Position numbers and translations under genes: made by a program. A stretch of 64,000 bases of DNA from assembly GCA_023375675.1 (NCBI GenBank), contig JALQBC010000020.1, positions 372,001 through 436,000 of the forward strand, in the 5' to 3' direction. Position 1 is the stretch's first letter; every line of letters begins with the position of its first letter. This DNA is from Cytospora piceicola. Taxonomy: Eukaryota; Ascomycota; Sordariomycetes; Diaporthales; Cytosporaceae. The notes beneath the pieces were generated by a model that saw nothing but the letters and a program-made list of their open reading frames with translations, was not told the DNA's origin and did not search any database. This document shows, piece by piece, positions 34,114-47,249 of the stretch.

Positions 34114-35125
34114 GGCTGTGTCGGAGAGGCAGGTGGGTGGGAAGAGGGGGGGGGTGGGGCTCTGCTTGGGAGTGTTAGCGGTCATGTCAGAGTCACTGGA
34201 CATGGTTGATGCTGTTCTGGCTGATGCTAAGTGCTTGTGATTGAGTGGGGAGGGGCCGGGACTGCCACGGATAGGTATTGAACGTCGGGTACCATTGTAA
34301 CTGTGCGTGATGGGGTGGATGAAGATGTTGCGGCGAGAGAGGTGTCGGAGTATGAGCCTTGTCCCTCACTTCCCCAAGCCGCAACCGTGAATCCAAACTC
34401 TCTAAGGCCCCTCCGACAGGCTCCAATCAGTGTTAACATATAACACCTTCTTCGTTGATGGTACAGGCACAACTTACGCATGTTCTTCTCCCTCTGTACC
34501 AACAAATCAAGCACAAGGTTTGTAAGGTTTATAAGCAGATCACCATATTACCCCATCTTCAACAAGACCTGCCCCCTGTTCGTAATTTGAGTCGATCTTT
34601 CTAAACACAACTAGTTCTCTTAGTGTATAGTATTCATGAAGAGCGCGACTTTATTTACCCCTAATATGGGTACGCGTTGAAGCTAGAATTCGTTTCGCCG
34701 ATGTCGAATACTGCAACTCACCCTGCAGAACCAACTCCATCCTGTTTTGGTCCCGGAATAGTAGGAGTGTAGAGCTTTGTGGACTACTTATGTAATTCAC
34801 TGCACTTGACTGAATTCTCACCAATGCTGGCCATGGTTTCCTTCTGGTAATTCGGGCCATCGCCCAGAATCGGTCAAATCTTGCGGAGCCTATTCACTGT
34901 ACAGAGTGAATCAGCCCAGTCGTTGATGGTACTGGACAGCGCATTTATCACCAAGTGATGTTGAACGAGATCATGGACTTGACTTGGTTCTTCTTCCAAG
35001 GTCCCAAACTATCTGAAAAACAAACAGGAAGAATTTATCTTATGTTAACTTCACCGCCTTGCGGTCAACATAGGAAACAATCATAAGAAGTCCACCTAAA
35101 GACAGATAGGTACAGAGGGCTCATG
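34114..35125. other. Intergenic spacer
   Basis: About 1 kb between the 3' ends of the acyl-CoA synthetase and the second methyltransferase. Short frames only. I see no repeat or RNA gene. Confidence 0.5.
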
Positions 35126-36229
35126 TTAATAGAGAGCTGTCGGGCTTCTTGGCGGTGAAGAGTTTCCTGAGGCCAGGTATTTGTTAGAGATTCCTTTAGA
35201 CTTAGGCTGATGCCTGTCCGTTGGGTGAGAGTGTTGATAAGAAGAAGACGAGTGTATAGGCACGTACATGGTAATAAAAAAGTGCTTTTCATCAGTCTGG
35301 AGCAAATCGTCTCGACCAGCCTGCACCGCAGCATTTGCTTCCTTATCTCCCATGAAGTTTTGGTGTGTCAGGATGAACTTGGCTGCCGAATCCACCCAAC
35401 GCAATGTGTTCTGCAAGCTCAGCACACCGATCTTCCGTTCGTTGTCGTTCTTTGGCCAGCTGCCCAGAGGCCAAAAGATCGTGGTCTCATCAATATCCTC
35501 AAAGCCAGCATCCCTAAGACCTTGCTGGTGTTTACTTGACACATCGTAGTCAAGACCGCCCTTCTTTGATGCAAGTATGGCCAGCTGCATCAGATGAAGA
35601 AACGGAGAAGCATCTGGAGTGTCAAACTCAGGAAGCTCTGAATGCGTGGGGTGTGCAATATGGCCAAGTTCGAGGCGTCCACCTGGGACGAGGTGACTGA
35701 AGCATTTCGCCCGAAAGGCCGGCCAGTCATGAATGCCTGCATCAACCATCCGGGCGTGAATGAAGTGGAACTTCTCGAACGACCACTCGGGGTCATTCGC
35801 GTTGTGTCGGACGAAGCTAGTGTTTGAAGGCGTGTCGTCTCGTTGAGGCGGGAGGGTCAAATCAGTCGCAATGACATTTGAATTGGGCCATCTTTTGGCC
35901 ATGGCCTCAGCCCAGACACCGGTGCCTGTTCCGATATCAAGGATGTTGATCTTGTCAGGCGTATCCGAGAGTAGCGTCTTGTGGAGTTTGCCATCAAGAC
36001 TGTGAAACCACAGTTTGTGTTGAATATCTAGAACATTCTCGTTAGTCGAAGCTGAAATGATAATGTTCCACATGTAGCTACCTAGGTAGACCTACCAAGA
36101 CGACCCTGTTCATTCTGTAAAGATTTAGCAGCTGGAAGCCAGGATCAAAATCAAAACGTCCAAATCTGTACACACCTCGTTTTTCACATCCGCCATGACA
36201 TAGTCAGAGGAGGTGGTATCCACGGCCAT
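35126..36229 (-). CDS. LaeA-like SAM-dependent methyltransferase (copy 2)
   Basis: Three exons, read right to left: 36176-36229, a 19-bp microexon 36096-36114, and 35126-36027, for 324 residues (starts MAVDTTSSDYVMADV). The joined sequence reads NEQGRLDIQHKLWFHSL, then motif I ILDIGTGTG at residues 53-61, FHFIHARMVDAGIHDWPAF and HLVPGGRLELG. It is a paralogue of the methyltransferase at 6450-7434 with identical exon plan. After HFFITM the frame carries about 45 Ser/Pro-rich residues; a GTACGT donor lies exactly there, so the real C terminus may be shorter. It is likely a secondary-metabolism methyltransferase or regulator, but no cluster surrounds it here. Confidence 0.8.
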
Positions 36230-37910
36230 CTTAATACGGGGAACTGTCGATGATCAAGAATATGGGCGTCACGAAAGGTATGGAAAAAGCTTAGCTCAGA
36301 CCGCTGAAGGTATATAAGGCATTCTGGCGGGGTGAGAGAAGAGGGGGTGCGGGCAGGATGCGAAACGGTCAACGCAAAATGGAAACATCAGACAGGTCCC
36401 AATAGTTACGGATCAACGCCGTTACAAACCAACAGCGATGATATCTTTGCTCCACAAGGCATGTGCCTGTGCCACCCCAGCCGCAGACCTCTGATTCCTC
36501 GTCACACATCTGAAGACCAACAAGTTGACCGGCCTCCATCTCCTCATGATGCCTCACCTGCAAGTTGCACCAACCTGCACTGAGTCACCAATCACCGGGC
36601 AATGAAACTCCCCTCTCTTACCTCATGCCCCTCCTGATCTGCGGACGGATTCAGTAAACCGACACTTCTCAATGCTCATGTCGTCGTAGTGTGATATTAT
36701 CTCGACCCATGTGCATTCCAATGCAGGTAATCACTGAATGAAACGGTCCGTTGTACTAAACACCATCACCCGTGAGGCACGGGAAGAGTTCCCCTATCGG
36801 TAAACTTATAACTATCTAGTGCTAATTCTATAGGTAGCTAGAGAGAAGTTGAGATTTTCGATAATTCAAGGGTCTACCTGTAACCTCGGCGGCCTTACGA
36901 TGGATGGAGTTAGAGGGCCACTTAGCCAGCAGCAAGGAACAGACATGGAGTCAGTAGACATCTGAATAGGCTCTGCTATCTCGAGCCAGAGGACGGCTCA
37001 TATTGTACATCTCAACAGATAAACTAGTCAGAGGCCCCAATACCTCTTTTACTGGTACCCATGGTCAGCACCGATGTCAGCTAAGTTGTCGGCATTCTCC
37101 TGGTGTTGCTCGGCTCGATCTGCTGCTTCGTTGTTTCCCGGCATTTCAGCGTTGTCCTGGTAATCATTCGCCTCCGCATTCGCCTGCCGAGCATTTTCCT
37201 CCTCTTCGCGTCGGACAACAGAAAGGCTCTCCATATTCTGATCCGTCCTGTTGACAATGATTTGGATAGGGACTTATGAGGACGTCAAATGCACTAGGTA
37301 TGTCCCAACATTGGGAGACTATCAGTGCCGTGCCTTGCCTTAGGTGCCATGTGACAGGATAGAAAACCACTTACCTAACGAACTCAGATGAGATGTCACC
37401 GGAGATTTCTTGTGTAAATTAAGAATTCGAGTCTGAACCGACGACGTTGCGTTACATAGGTCTGAACATTCTGCATGCTGCATGCTGCATTTATACCCAG
37501 AACCTTCGCAACTGGCAGTCTTACCGGTAGCAAGAACTCGTAAACGCCATCCTCCTTGGCCCCTTTCAAGTTGGGTTGTGAAACTGTGGCTGGCTGATAT
37601 GATGCCATAGATTGGGTTTCCCCGCGTTGATGGTGAGCAGTAGTCTTCGGAACAAATAATCCATTGGTTGGTCTCATCAACAGAAGGACCATCGACTTGA
37701 TGCAACCCAATCGTCTTGAACACCCATCCCTTTTCTGGAGTTTAGTGCTTACTCTGACACACCTTATCGCCTCACCTACTTGTAAAGGTCCAATCTCGTA
37801 CCAGCGACAGGCGATACTGGTATTGCTCGGACTGTAAGACGACGACGAGTTCAAACCTACTGTTCTAAACCTAATCTCATTGCCTCCAAAACAGATAAGT
37901 CGGGAGGACC
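36230..37910. other. Spacer upstream of methyltransferase 2 and HET gene
   Basis: About 1.7 kb shared by the divergent promoters of methyltransferase 2 and the HET gene. Minus-strand frames between 37340 and 37932 are open but show no domain. No repeats seen. Confidence 0.45.
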
Positions 37911-40270
37911 ATGGACATTTACAGGTATTCAAAGCTGCAAAACGAAGAAATCAGGTTAGTTGTGCTGCTCCCTGGGGATTTCGACCAAGACATCAAGATC
38001 GTCATCGACAAAGCCGACCTGGAGACTCGCATACCTAGTTTTCATGATTCCTCTCGGAGACGCATGGGGCTCCGTGAATTGGCTGATACCCTACCGCCTG
38101 GTTGGTCCACATATGAAACTCTCGAAGACGATATATACTTTTACTATGAAGAGGACGAGGGAAAGAACTGGAGAGCTTCGTGGAGCCACCCGGAGTTCGG
38201 CTTTGATCCCTCACTATACCAAAGACAGGAGCATACGCAAGGTATCAAGAGGCCAATATATGAGGCGCTATCATATACATGGTGGTCCGAAAAGGAACCA
38301 GAGCTGGCTTACATACAAGACCAGCAGCAACGGGTCTCGTCCCAGTATATCCTCCAGATCGGCGGCAATCTAGCGTGTGCTTTGCGCCATCTCAGGCAGC
38401 GGGACAAGTGCCGCACGCTCTGGATAGACGCCATATGCATCGACCAGTCTAATATCCGAGAACGAGAAGAGCAAGTGGCGCGGATGGCGCAAATCTACAA
38501 GAGTGCTCACCGTGTCGTGGTGTGGCTTGGTGACTCGAACGAAGAACACAACAGCGGGTTGGCGCTACGGACAATGGACTACATGGGAAAGCAGATGATA
38601 ATTACCCATGATGGCTGGAGCTTCGCAGCTCCGGACGCCGATGAGCCCCATTGGTGTGAGGCACGGTGCCCTTTGCCTTTCCAGGAGGACCAGTGGGTCG
38701 CCATTAGTAGTATCCTTCGCAGACCTTGGTTTGGAAGGGTCTGGATAATCCAGGAGATCCAGCTGGCAAACAAGTTCGCTATACTTCAATGCGGTCACGA
38801 TCAGCTCCTATGGTCACGATTCAGGAACGCCATTTCTTGCCTTTGGGTGAGTGCTACCTCTAGCTCGTGGAATGCACGCTCCAAAGTTACGGCATCGTCT
38901 AACGTTGGTTACGGACGGCTACAGAACAAAGAAAACTTACCATCGGTACTGTCGCGGGAAAGCATATCGTTTGTGGAATATTTGGCAACCACAAACTATA
39001 GGCACACTCCCGTGCTACATATTCTTCATCTCACCAAAGGAAGGGGGTGCACAGACAAGCGAGATCGTGTTTATGGACTTCTTGGATTGTTCCCGACGGC
39101 TTTCCAGGAACGTATCTATCCAAACTATAGTCTAAGTGCCGCCAGAGCATATATCGACTTGGTAGTCTCGTCCATTCAGATCGAGGGAAGCCTAGCAATT
39201 CTGAGGCGCTGCCAGCTTACACTGCTTGCTGAGCATAGCCTGCCATCCTGGGTCCCCGACCTATCTGTCATAGATAAATGGTCGCGACCCCTGGAATGGC
39301 TTCATGCAGCAGGTGACTCTAAGGCTGATTTTGAATTCTTGGAGCCGGGTCTTCTCCAGGTGACGGGTTTGCACTATGCGATCGTGAGTGACGCTGAGGA
39401 TCACACTGCCTGGGAGAACAGTGAGGAACGCGCAAGAAAGATTTTCGGTTTTCTTGAACTTAGAGCTCCATGCACTGAGGACGAGTACCAGTCCGGAGGA
39501 AGCTTGGATGTCTTTGCAAAAGCCCTGGTTGGGGGTTACCTCCGCGACCGGTTCCCGGACGAGAGCTTGTCCTCATTAGAGCAATGGAGGACACAGGTAG
39601 CCAGTCAGTCTTTCACGAGCCAACTGCTACAAGAGCCGCAGGACAAGCATGTACTTTCCTTTCAAGAAAGATGGGCTGCAAACTTAGTTCGGGGAAGAAT
39701 TTTCTTTCGAACACACGAGGGACATATCGGACTCGGCTCCGCGGACATTCAACAAGGTTCGTCACACTTCCACACGACTTGTCGAAACAGTCGATCCATT
39801 TAGAAGGATCGTCCAACCCAATAGGATTTCTGCTGACTTCGTCTTGCCTCAAAGGCGATATCGTTGCTGTTCTACTCGGCTGTGACTCTCCGATGATCAT
39901 TCGACCCCAAGTAGATGGCCGGTACGTTGTGGTAGGCGAGTGTTATATCGACGAACTCAACGATGCTTCCGCACTAATAGGCCCGTTGGGCCCCCTTTGG
40001 CAAGCGCAGGTTTCGACACAGACCGTGAGTAAGCGGGGTCTCTATCGATATCTTAATGCCACAACGGGAAATCTACATGATGAGGATCCTCGCTTGCCAG
40101 CCCTGCTCCCCGACTGGGAAGTTTGCCCCGGGGATGAAAGTGACAAAGACCGGGGCGCCTTGCAAAGTTATGTGAAAAGGACGGGAGAAACGGTGCTTGG
40201 AGATCCTCGACTTTCCTCAGCGGCTTTGCTACAACGCAAAGTCCCACTGCAGCAGTTTGTACTAGTCTAA
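37911..40270 (+). CDS. Heterokaryon-incompatibility (HET) domain protein
   Basis: Two exons (37911-39756 and 39855-40270) encode 753 residues. The HET domain is at about residues 112-290 with its three blocks in order: YEALSYTWW, LWIDAICIDQSNIREREEQV followed by MAQIYKSAHRVVVWLG, and RPWFGRVWIIQE. The C-terminal portion ends in the usual DIVAVLLGCDSPMIIRP and GRYVVVGECYIDEL segment, which is reached only by splicing the 98-bp intron; without it the frame ends 14 codons later. HET domains trigger cell death on non-self fusion in fungi, though most paralogues have no tested role. The start gives MDIYRYSKLQNEEIRLVVLLPG, a typical family N terminus. No damage was seen. Confidence 0.9.
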
Positions 40271-40555
40271 GCATAGTCCTGCTATTTTGTGATTTGATTT
40301 CTCCCGTATCGCGCACGGCGCGCTTGGGGATGATGCAGGGACGATTGACCATGTGATAATTGAACATAATATCAAGCAAGACAAGGAAGGATGATTAAGG
40401 GCTGGGAGACAGGGTTTCTGACTTTTGCAGGGTGTCCCCCCCCCCCCCACAGCAACATTCGTATTCATTCGCTCTGGTTACCACTTATCGATTTTGCTTG
40501 TCGTCGATTAAAGAGTTGGGGCGGCAATCCTCCTACAGATAGATTCCGATCATCC

Positions 40556-41117
40556 ATGGGGCCCTCCATGGATTCGAGCGACGTGATCAAGACGCGAAAA
40601 ATGAGATATACCGCAGGTGCTATGGTATGAGTTCATCAAAGTTTCTTTGTGTGCCACCACAATTTCGACTGTATGCTAATAAATCAAACAGGCTGCCCTG
40701 CGGGAGGGTAAAGTTGGTCTCAATTTCCGGGCTTACAACAACTCCACGGGTGGTCAATCACCGGGGAGGGCTTACGCCACCCAGAAGTCCACCCTTGCTG
40801 GCAGTCGTCGCTCGAATTGGGTATCAATAATTGACAACCTTGCCCAAAGATGCTCTGCAGCCATATGGATGGCGCACTTATCCGTTGACAACGAAACTAT
40901 CTTCGTGGGTGCAGGACACGATAGTCACCAACCCACCCAACAGGTCTTGGATCTCGTCGTACCCTTTGCAACTGAGTTTCACAATGTGTGCGAGGAAGAG
41001 AGGAAGTCGAGCACTGGCCTGCATGACATCCATACGATTGAGCTCACATACCGATTCACTATGCAAGTTGGTGCTGCCATCATATTGGCAGCCGATGCAA
41101 CCGACGACCCAGTGTAA
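40556..41117 (+). CDS. Possible two-exon hypothetical protein
   Basis: A GT-AG intron at 40625-40691 joins a 23-codon first exon (MGPSMDSSDVIK...) to an open frame of 141 codons ending at 41117, giving 164 residues. The segment contains RAYATQKSTLAGSRRSNW and a helical HNVCEEERKSSTGLHDIHTIEL stretch. I recognise no family. The region that follows (41.1-43 kb) has further short open pieces in changing frames, so this may be the surviving start of a larger decayed gene rather than a small intact one. Confidence 0.3.
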
Positions 41118-43330
41118 ATGTTTACCCATGAGCACGCACAATTACATGTATCAATGGCAGGCGGTGATGGTCATTTCAAGCCTTGGGGTCGGCTGTTGAA
41201 TGGTCTTGAATGCAACCCCCATCATCGTACAATTTCCCTTTTATTGATGATGTGTCAATCGTTCACATTCGAGCCGCAAGGTCATAGAGAAGATTACGTC
41301 TACTCGGCTCTGACTGGTGTCGACTGGGTACTTAAGTATGTATTGTCATTCCCTTGATTTGACTATTATTGCTGCCATAGTACTCCTCATAAGTACTCCT
41401 TGGTCAAATACGCTCTGTTTCCTTTTCAAATCAATACCACCACTATCTAATTTTGGTCCAAGACACTGCAGAGTTCGATTACCACCTCCCCCGGGATCGC
41501 TGCTGACACCGCTCACTTGTTAGGCCAAAGGAAACAACAAATTCAATGACCGCCTCAATGCTTTCAAGGCTCTCGCAGTAGCCTCAGTGCCAAATCTGGA
41601 CGATAACAAGACTGGTAACCGCTGCTTTTGGCGAATCGCTCTTGCATATCTTCATCCAATGAACCGATGTTGAAATGCAAGGACTTTCCGGGTTCCAAAG
41701 TGTGCAGCGACTGAGCATGGTTTGGCGTGCCACGGTGATAGCTGCTCGAGCTCTTGACACCATCGGTTTTGCGTAAGTAGCCCGGGGGGGGGGGCAAATC
41801 TTCCCCTTGCTTCCTGTCGGGAGCTGGGAGAGATGGCTGGAGAGCTATTCAACTTTTAAAATGGAAAATCAGTTAACTCCAAGCTTGAGATATATGGGCA
41901 GCGATGGGACTACATGGCTGGATGACCACGGAATTGATTCTCTCATCGGCAGCGGCCTATCCAACGACGTGATGTACCTCCACACGGATGTTTTCACTGG
42001 CGAGACACGTAACCTTCTCCGCCTCCTCTACCCACGGTTCCTCAACATTCCTCATGCGATACAAACTACGTCCACTATTCTGTCATATATGCTGTGCGAG
42101 ATCTTCAGAGGGCATTACCGAGCCCGGTTTAATAACCGCGAAGATGGTCGTATCTCATCAACTTCTCCCCCATACAGCTTTTGTCGAGCTCACCATCGTC
42201 GTATATTTGCAACACTCTAGCAATATATCGATAAATACCCGCAGTTTTGGCAGTGGTGAGTTGGTTTTCTTAGTGAGCCTGATATCCCAACCCTTGGCAA
42301 GCAACGTGTTCCAACTAATGCTTTCCATCCAGGACTTGGGAAATCGACTATTTGGCAAATTCTCAAGTTACAAAAGCTGGGATACCCGTATCCGAGCCGC
42401 TTGGGTGCGAGCTGAAGAGAGCCAACAAACAGGAAAGCCTGCCCGAGTCGGCTCCAAATCAATTCTTCCATTTATGGTACAATATGGTTGAGGACGGCTC
42501 CGATCAACTTGCCAAGGCCCAGCCTCTTGAGTGGCGTCTGCAAAGAACTTGCTCCACTGGTGCGTGACCCTCACAGGCTTTGGCATCAGCATCTGCTCGA
42601 CGAAATTAAGCAGCCTGGGTGGGGGTGCGAGCTCGATGCAAATTCGGACAAAGCCTTTGGCGAGGCAGCCAATATTCTAGCGAAAGTTGGAGGCGGTATC
42701 TCTGAGGAAATGTACAAATTTGCCATTGCTTATGGCAGGCTACCCTAGGGTAAGCATGAGTCTGCCGTACATTGCTTACCATACTGTGGACGCCATTATC
42801 ATGGTTTTTGGGGCTATATCTCCTGTAACTATGTAGCGGCCCATTCGTAATCTGTTGGCATCTTTGCTGCATCCCGTGTCTTGCAGGCCGTTATATACCC
42901 CTGCAAACAGTGACATTAATGAATATACACGTATTTTGAGATTTTACCTATATAAGTAGGTAGCCCTATAGCCAAGCAAACTGTTCGTAAAAAATGCGAG
43001 GCTTTATAGAATCCGGAGTCATTTTTGAATTATTAACTTTCGATACATCAGTCGTAGAGGATAAAATCGTCGTTTGTACGGATACTCCAGCCATTTAGAT
43101 AATTAATAATTTTAGGCTTGCAGGGTCACCTGACTGCCGTCAGGTCAACCTACCTAAATAACTATATATAGGGGCATTCGCTCCCTCAGGCTCACTACCT
43201 TAGTTATTGCCTTTAATATTAAGGACTTACACCCATTTGCCTATTGTGTCTATTGTTCACCCGCATCTTCACCATTTTATATCGTGGCCTTCGTACAAGG
43301 TGTAGAGTTGTAACATTTTTAGTTATGACT
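41118..43330. other. Gene remnants in changing frames, unassigned
   Basis: Plus-strand open pieces (41807-42220 with ETRNLLRLLYPRFL, 42352-42567, 42488-42748) suggest a former coding region, but they change frame repeatedly and I cannot name a family. A run of eleven G lies at 41784-41794. No terminal repeats point to a transposon. Confidence 0.35.
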
Positions 43331-43344
43331 CCATCAGAGGCTTT

Positions 43345-44085
43345 GTGGAGCGTGCCAGCCGTTGTGAACGAGTCGACCTTGTCATTTTAAATGCAGGTGT
43401 ATACAGAGAAAAAATGCCGTTCAAACCTTCGACAGGACAGGAAGAAGACTTCCAAGCCTATTACCTATCTACTATTTTTCTCAGGCTTTTGTTCATCCGT
43501 AGCCTCAAGCAGAAGCAAGACTCCGGGGCCATTTACACACCTGGCCGGATAGTCATCGTTTCTTCTGACATCGCTGGCTGGGTCAAGTTCCATAAGGTGC
43601 GCGGATCCTCTGCTTCCCGCTATCGACGAGAAGCCGGCGAAGTGGGACATGGCAGAGCGTTACCAGCTGCTCTGTCTAAATTGGCCAACGTCGTCCCCCT
43701 TCTTCAATACATTCAACCGTGGCTTCTGCCATGGATCCGGCCTGGATTGTGATGCGTATGGGACTATCCTGGGCCTCATCGTCGCCATCATGGCCAAAAT
43801 GGTCAGTCATTCAACCGCCGCCAGGAAGGGAGTGAAATCCCATGGACAGTACGTGTAGAGGAGGAAGCTGAGACCGACAGTATTGCCCGTACACTCGTGT
43901 AGAGGTACAAGTCCATGGTTCATGTGTCACTTTTGACTAGTTCGGCTCCAAGTGTGTACACAATGGAGGGCAAAAGATTGCGGAGAGACTTTGGAAAGAG
44001 GCGATGGAGAAACTTCCCTTTGCTGGTGTTCAAGATATTATTGAGAAGCTTACTTTGGATCTGTGTGACCAACTACGGTAATATC
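43345..44085 (+). pseudogene. Short-chain dehydrogenase/reductase pseudogene
   Basis: The frames together follow the C-terminal three quarters of an SDR: VDLVILNAGVY (NAG motif), GRIVIVSSD (catalytic Ser strand), then ERYQ and LSKLANV, the two halves of the YxxxK catalytic site, now in different frames around 43655-43685, and later IVAIMAKMV, ESHGQY-like KSHGQYV and a C-terminal AERLWKEAMEKLPFAGVQDIIEKL. The NAD-binding TGxxxGIG segment is missing upstream, and at least two frameshifts and a stop separate the pieces. Fungal relatives are often retinol-dehydrogenase-like SDRs of secondary metabolism. It cannot give a working enzyme. Confidence 0.65.
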
Positions 44086-44747
44086 CGACTGAGACCATGA
44101 CTGAGACCGTGACACATGTTCGGAGCTTGTGGATGCGTACCGACACGACATTAGCATTTGAGGTAGGTTATTTCTATCCCGGGACGATTCTTCTTGGTGA
44201 GACAACAGGCCAGGTGGACTTCCCTATGGTTGCAGCTCACGATTCATACAATACAGGAAGCCAAGACGGGACACTACACTTTGGAATCCAATACTGGGAT
44301 AGTATGGTGGTTAGTGATTATGTGGTTTCAAATCAAGTACACGAGAACGGAGTCGCTTGGGTGGTGACCCTGTCCCCCCCCCCCCAAAGGCCAAACCAGG
44401 GTAACACAACGCTCTTCACACTCGTGGCGACAACTCGTTTCCGTCCTACCGAGAAAATGATATATTTACCAGTGGTTTTCACACCTTTAAAGCTCAGTCT
44501 GTTTACATTTCTGTCAGGCAAGTATAAGTGGGGACAGCTTCCTAAGCCGTCGTCCAAGACAGCCTTCCCCATTGACACGCGTCACAGAGACGCTAGGGTT
44601 GAACCCTGAAGACCTCCCCAACCATGTTTGGAGACCGAAAATTTCGGCTACAGTGTTGATTGACGACGGCTCATGAAGAACGAGCACCCAACCTCAATAC
44701 TTCACCACCAAATATCAGTTTATTGCAGGTCCTCACCCATCGTTAAA

Positions 44748-46147
44748 ATGCTAGCCGAAGAGTTCTTTTCGTCGGTCTGCGGACCTCCGTTGACCAGCAA
44801 CACGGCCATTGCGAAAGACGTGGGCATCTACTCCCACTCTCTTTGGCCGACGTTTGCTGCCAAGTCGACTTTCAGGAAGAGCGCAACGGGGCCAAACTGC
44901 CTCGCTGTCAACGATACCCATGTCTTCGCCGCCCAACATGAGAAAGGATACGTCCACGTATACTCACGACTGCGAGGTAACCAGGAGGCTTTCGTGGCTT
45001 TCCCAGAGAAGATTAGATGCTTGACTCTCGCCGGCGGCGTGCTTGTTGTGGGGACCGTGGAGGGGAGGATCATGCTGTGGGAGGTGAGTGCTTCCGACTT
45101 TCAAGGGGAGTTCCCTAAGATGAACTCAATTTTTTCTGACTTCTTTCATAGGTCTGCACCGGACGACTGGTATCATTGCCTGCACGTCACGTTCAGGCTG
45201 TGTCCTGCCTCGCATCCACGCCTCATCATATTCTGACTGGGTCAGACGACTCCAACGTCCAGGTCTGGAGCATCGCCCAGCTCATGGAACTTGAAAGCAA
45301 CGATGATCAGGAGCCCATTGTCAGTTTTTCCAATCACAGGGGAGCAATCACGGCCATCGCGGCAACGCCTGGCGACAACCCAGAAACAAGCATCTGCGTG
45401 TCAGCAAGCAGGGACAAGACATGCATCATCTGGAACTACCGGACGGGTACCGTCCTTCGGACTCTACTTTTCCCCGCCTCGCCTCTTTCTCTCGCCCTTG
45501 ATCCTTGCCAGAAGGGCGTTTACGTGTCAACAGAAGATGCTTCTATCTTCTCTATCGAGTTCTTCGGCCCCAAACCCTTGCTCGGGCCCGAGAGCGAGGA
45601 TGCCTCAACGGTCGTGCAAGTCTCATCACCATTTTGTCACGTGCCAGCAGAATCCGGGCCGGCTTCATGTCTGGGCTTGACTTACGATGGAACCGTCCTC
45701 CTGTCAGGTCACCCCAAGGGTCAAATCCATGCCTGGAGCATGACTGATAGGCAGGCGATCAGCGGCGCAAAGGTGCTCACGAACGTGAACACTGCCGTCA
45801 CCAACATAGTGATGGTCGCGCCGCTGTCAGCCAGCACCAGAACCACCAAAGCGTTGACGATCGTCAAGCCGACTGAGGGCCACCGTGGGTACACCTTTAC
45901 CGCCCAGTTTGAGGCTGATCTCAAGTCCGAGACGGCGTTCCAGGCGATGGTCAAGACTCCGGGTTTCTCGCCGGAGACCCTCGAAAGTGCCATATCTTCT
46001 TTCCTGCAGCCAACTGAAGAGGATGACGATGCTGGCGATGACCAACTGTCACCGCGCCAGATCCAAGAACAATGGGAATTCATCGACACGCAGAAGTTGC
46101 CGCAGGCAGGCACAGTCCATCTGTTATCCTTTGCCAAGGTCTCATAG
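44748..46147 (+). CDS. IPI3: Pre-rRNA-processing WD40 protein IPI3
   Basis: Two exons (44748-45083 and 45152-46147) encode 443 residues. The N terminus MLAEEFFSSVCGPPLTSNTAIAKDVGIY is highly characteristic of fungal Ipi3, a WD40 subunit of the Rix1/PELP1-WDR18 complex needed for ITS2 processing and 60S assembly in the nucleus. WD-type blades are visible, for example VCTGRLVSLPARHVQAVSC, HILTGSDDSNVQVWSI and ICVSASRDKTCIIWNY. An acidic stretch (EEDDDAGDD) precedes the tail. The last about 20 residues (TQKLPQAGTVHLLSFAKVS) do not look like the usual coiled C terminus, so a terminal frame change or lineage-specific ending is possible. It is a housekeeping gene surrounded by relics. Confidence 0.88.
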
Positions 46148-47190
46148 GCAACGGCATCTTGCCGAATCATGGATCAAAGCTCGATACGCGTCTGGATGCC
46201 CCGCAAACCACTTCATTGCCGGGAAATCCCACCATCGTCCAGCACTCGGGTCTCGGCGGTCGGAGTAGACGACGGCAACACGAAGAGGTTACCCGCCGCC
46301 ACTGTCTAATTGCGTCAGCACCCATCTGTTCAGCGGCCGGCCCAGCAGTCTACGACTTGTGGTTCAACGTCCTTACAGGCACGATGAAAGTCCTGTTGGG
46401 AGCAGTCGGCGCGAAGTCGCTAAGGCCAGCTTTATAGGGTGATGTTCATCTAATCGCCTAGAGATCTCGGCATAGCCCGGCAGAAGACAACAATGCATCG
46501 ACGACGCAGAAACCGACGCATTCAACAATGGCCTCAGAGATTTTCGACCCATCGTTCCCCGGCAATCATCCTTGTGTCACTTCTGTGGACGCAATGCAGA
46601 TCCTCACACACTTGACTGTCAAGATCCCGGAAAGCGGCTGCGAGCTGTTATCTTCTTGAGTGGTGACTTCTCCGACAACTTCTTCTTGCCTAAGTGCGGG
46701 TGCCAGCTGCTTGAGCAACTACGCCGCAGCATACGGTGCGGATCTATTCAACGAGTCGCGAGGGAATCTCTTGATGTTTTCGCAAATGAAGCCAATTGTG
46801 TCACGGCTGTCGACGGAAACTCTGGTGAGTACTTGATAGCGATCTCCAAACGCAAGTCCAGTGGATGGTGAACACGACCTCACAGTTTCTGCACCAGTCT
46901 TCGCCTCAATGACCAAAGTCATAAATGAGGAGAGTGACAAACCTGCAAAAGCCCCGTTGGGTCCATCAATGCAGCGTTGTAACTGGAGTTCCAGGCCACG
47001 AAGGATGTTACCAACAGAAGGCTTGGGTTGCGGCACCAGGGTGGTCTCGACTGTTTGAGGGTGGGATCCCAACTGCCTCTGACGAGCCTTGGAACGCCGA
47101 ATTATGACGAGACGGAGACGCGGTTCATGAGCTTGCCTTGATGTGCCTCATGCGGTCAAAGGTCGGGGTTGTTTGATGGGATTGCCCTAC
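46148..47190. other. Spacer after IPI3
   Basis: About 1 kb with plus-strand open pieces (for example 46572-46871) that switch frame and show no named domain. I cannot support a gene here. Confidence 0.4.
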
Positions 47191-47249
47191 CGGATTCAGT
47201 GCATGTTAAGGGGATATGTATAGATATTTGAATGGCTCATGGACCCTTG

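Noticed and set aside
32931..34203. Frames of 345 (+) and 411 (-) codons across the acyl-CoA synthetase
   Set aside because: Highly biased Arg/Ala/Pro/His sequences from GC-rich third positions; the AMP-binding enzyme in the main frame explains the region.
44097..44609. 170-codon plus-strand frame ahead of IPI3
   Set aside because: Contains a 12-base C run read as prolines and shows no family; it may be a remnant but cannot be supported.
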